Source: JBEIFW01 sp046081125
GTDB lineage: Bacteria; Actinomycetota; Acidimicrobiia; Acidimicrobiales; Ilumatobacteraceae
Assembly: GCA_046081125.1 (NCBI GenBank)
Contig: JBJTVH010000114.1
Coordinates: forward strand, 1-49,070
Direction of reading: 5' to 3'
DNA length: 49,070 bases
Part shown: positions 48,872 to 49,070 of the stretch, piece by piece
How positions within the stretch are numbered: position 1 is the stretch's first letter
Layout: every line of letters starts with the position of its first letter
The notes under the pieces: model-generated
Databases searched by the model: none
Told to the model about the DNA's origin: nothing
Seen by the model: only the letters and a program-made list of their open reading frames with translations
Translations under genes and position numbers: made by a program

Positions 48872-49070
48872 CGGGGCTCGATCCTGGCACCCAGCGAGCC
48901 CACGGCGGCGCCCGCGGCGGCGATCCCGGCCGACACGGCCGCTGCCGTCGCCGATCCGGCCATCGCCGCCACCACGAACCCGGCGACGAACGCGTCACCG
49001 GCCCCGGTGGTGTCCACCACGGTGGCCACCACCGGCACGGGGACCTCGATCAGCGGCGCGCCACCGGCGG
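48868..49070 (-). CDS. PfkB family carbohydrate kinase, probable pseudouridine kinase (C-terminus only)
   Basis: The frame enters from the right edge and ends at the TGA at 48868-48870. The visible 66 residues contain DTTGAGDAFVAGF, the PfkB signature 2 with the catalytic Asp and the anion-hole glycine, then an Ala/Gly-rich helix. Overlap with psuG supports phosphorylation of pseudouridine, the first step of the pathway, but other ribokinase-like sugars cannot be excluded from the fragment. Confidence 0.8.
   Translation of the reverse strand, partial: AGGAPLIEVPVPVVATVVDTTGAGDAFVAGFVVAAMAGSATAAAVSAGIAAAGAAVGSLGARIEPR

Noticed and set aside
1..49070. A new defence or mobile system
   Set aside because: No nuclease, helicase, toxin-antitoxin, transposase, phage or restriction motifs were found; nearly every gene belongs to a metabolic or housekeeping family.

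Overview
The window is about 49 kb of very GC-rich chromosomal DNA with densely packed genes, frequent GTG starts and many 4-base ATGA/GTGA stop-start overlaps. The gene content (mycothiol ligase MshC, an F420-NADP reductase, an InhA-like enoyl reductase, a PgsA/PatA phosphatidylinositol module, polyphosphate glucokinase, WS/DGAT acyltransferase, many CoA ligases and CaiB-type CoA transferases) points to an actinobacterium. Acidimicrobiia is my best guess, but this is inference from gene content only. I see about 50 protein genes (the first and last are cut by the window edges) and one tRNA-Leu. I see no rRNA, CRISPR array, transposase, phage genes or recognisable defence system. No stretch longer than 300 bases lacks a gene.

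Layout. 1-7.8 kb: tail of a Thr/Pro-rich protein, uridine kinase, LLM-type flavin oxidoreductase, lycopene cyclase divergent from a Rieske protein, polyphosphate glucokinase with a metallo-hydrolase, WS/DGAT wax ester/triacylglycerol synthase and TesB thioesterase. 7.8-12.7 kb: glucose-6-phosphate isomerase, a D-threonine-aldolase-like protein and a methyltransferase in one overlapping run, then rph-rdgB. 12.7-19.4 kb: CaiB CoA transferase, 3-hydroxyisobutyrate-dehydrogenase-like enzyme, small membrane protein, SDR, CoA ligase and a HAD/acyltransferase fusion. 19.4-24.7 kb: LysR regulator, short acyl-CoA carboxyltransferase, citrate synthase and an HTTM membrane protein pair. 24.7-29.8 kb: tRNA-Leu, a double-length CoA transferase, a phosphotransferase-family kinase, MOSC protein and alpha/beta hydrolase. 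29.8-37.8 kb: solute-binding-like protein, PatA-like acyltransferase, PgsA-like synthase, then an inverted EF-G-like GTPase unit, then a membrane protein, HIT protein and thrS. 37.8-49 kb: acyltransferase, mshC-npdG, InhA-like reductase, two CoA ligases, two more kinases, two flavodoxin-fold reductases, and psuG with the end of a PfkB kinase.

Together the genes describe lipid-centred metabolism: fatty acid activation (three ligases), CoA transfer, thioester hydrolysis, enoyl-ACP reduction, phosphatidic acid and phosphatidylinositol synthesis, and neutral-lipid storage. Central carbon enzymes (Pgi, PpgK, GltA) and actinobacterial cofactors (mycothiol, F420) accompany them.

The most striking patterns that gene calling does not explain are regulatory and structural. 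Many genes carry a TANNNT hexamer only 6-8 bases before the start codon with no visible ribosome binding site, as expected for leaderless mRNAs; in four places the TAG stop of the upstream gene is itself part of that hexamer. Short tandem duplications recur at gene ends and promoters (26 bp x2, 15 bp x3, 28 bp x3, 30 bp x2), two of them containing hairpins, and a 22-bp-stem hairpin sits between two divergent genes. I found no clear new multi-gene system.
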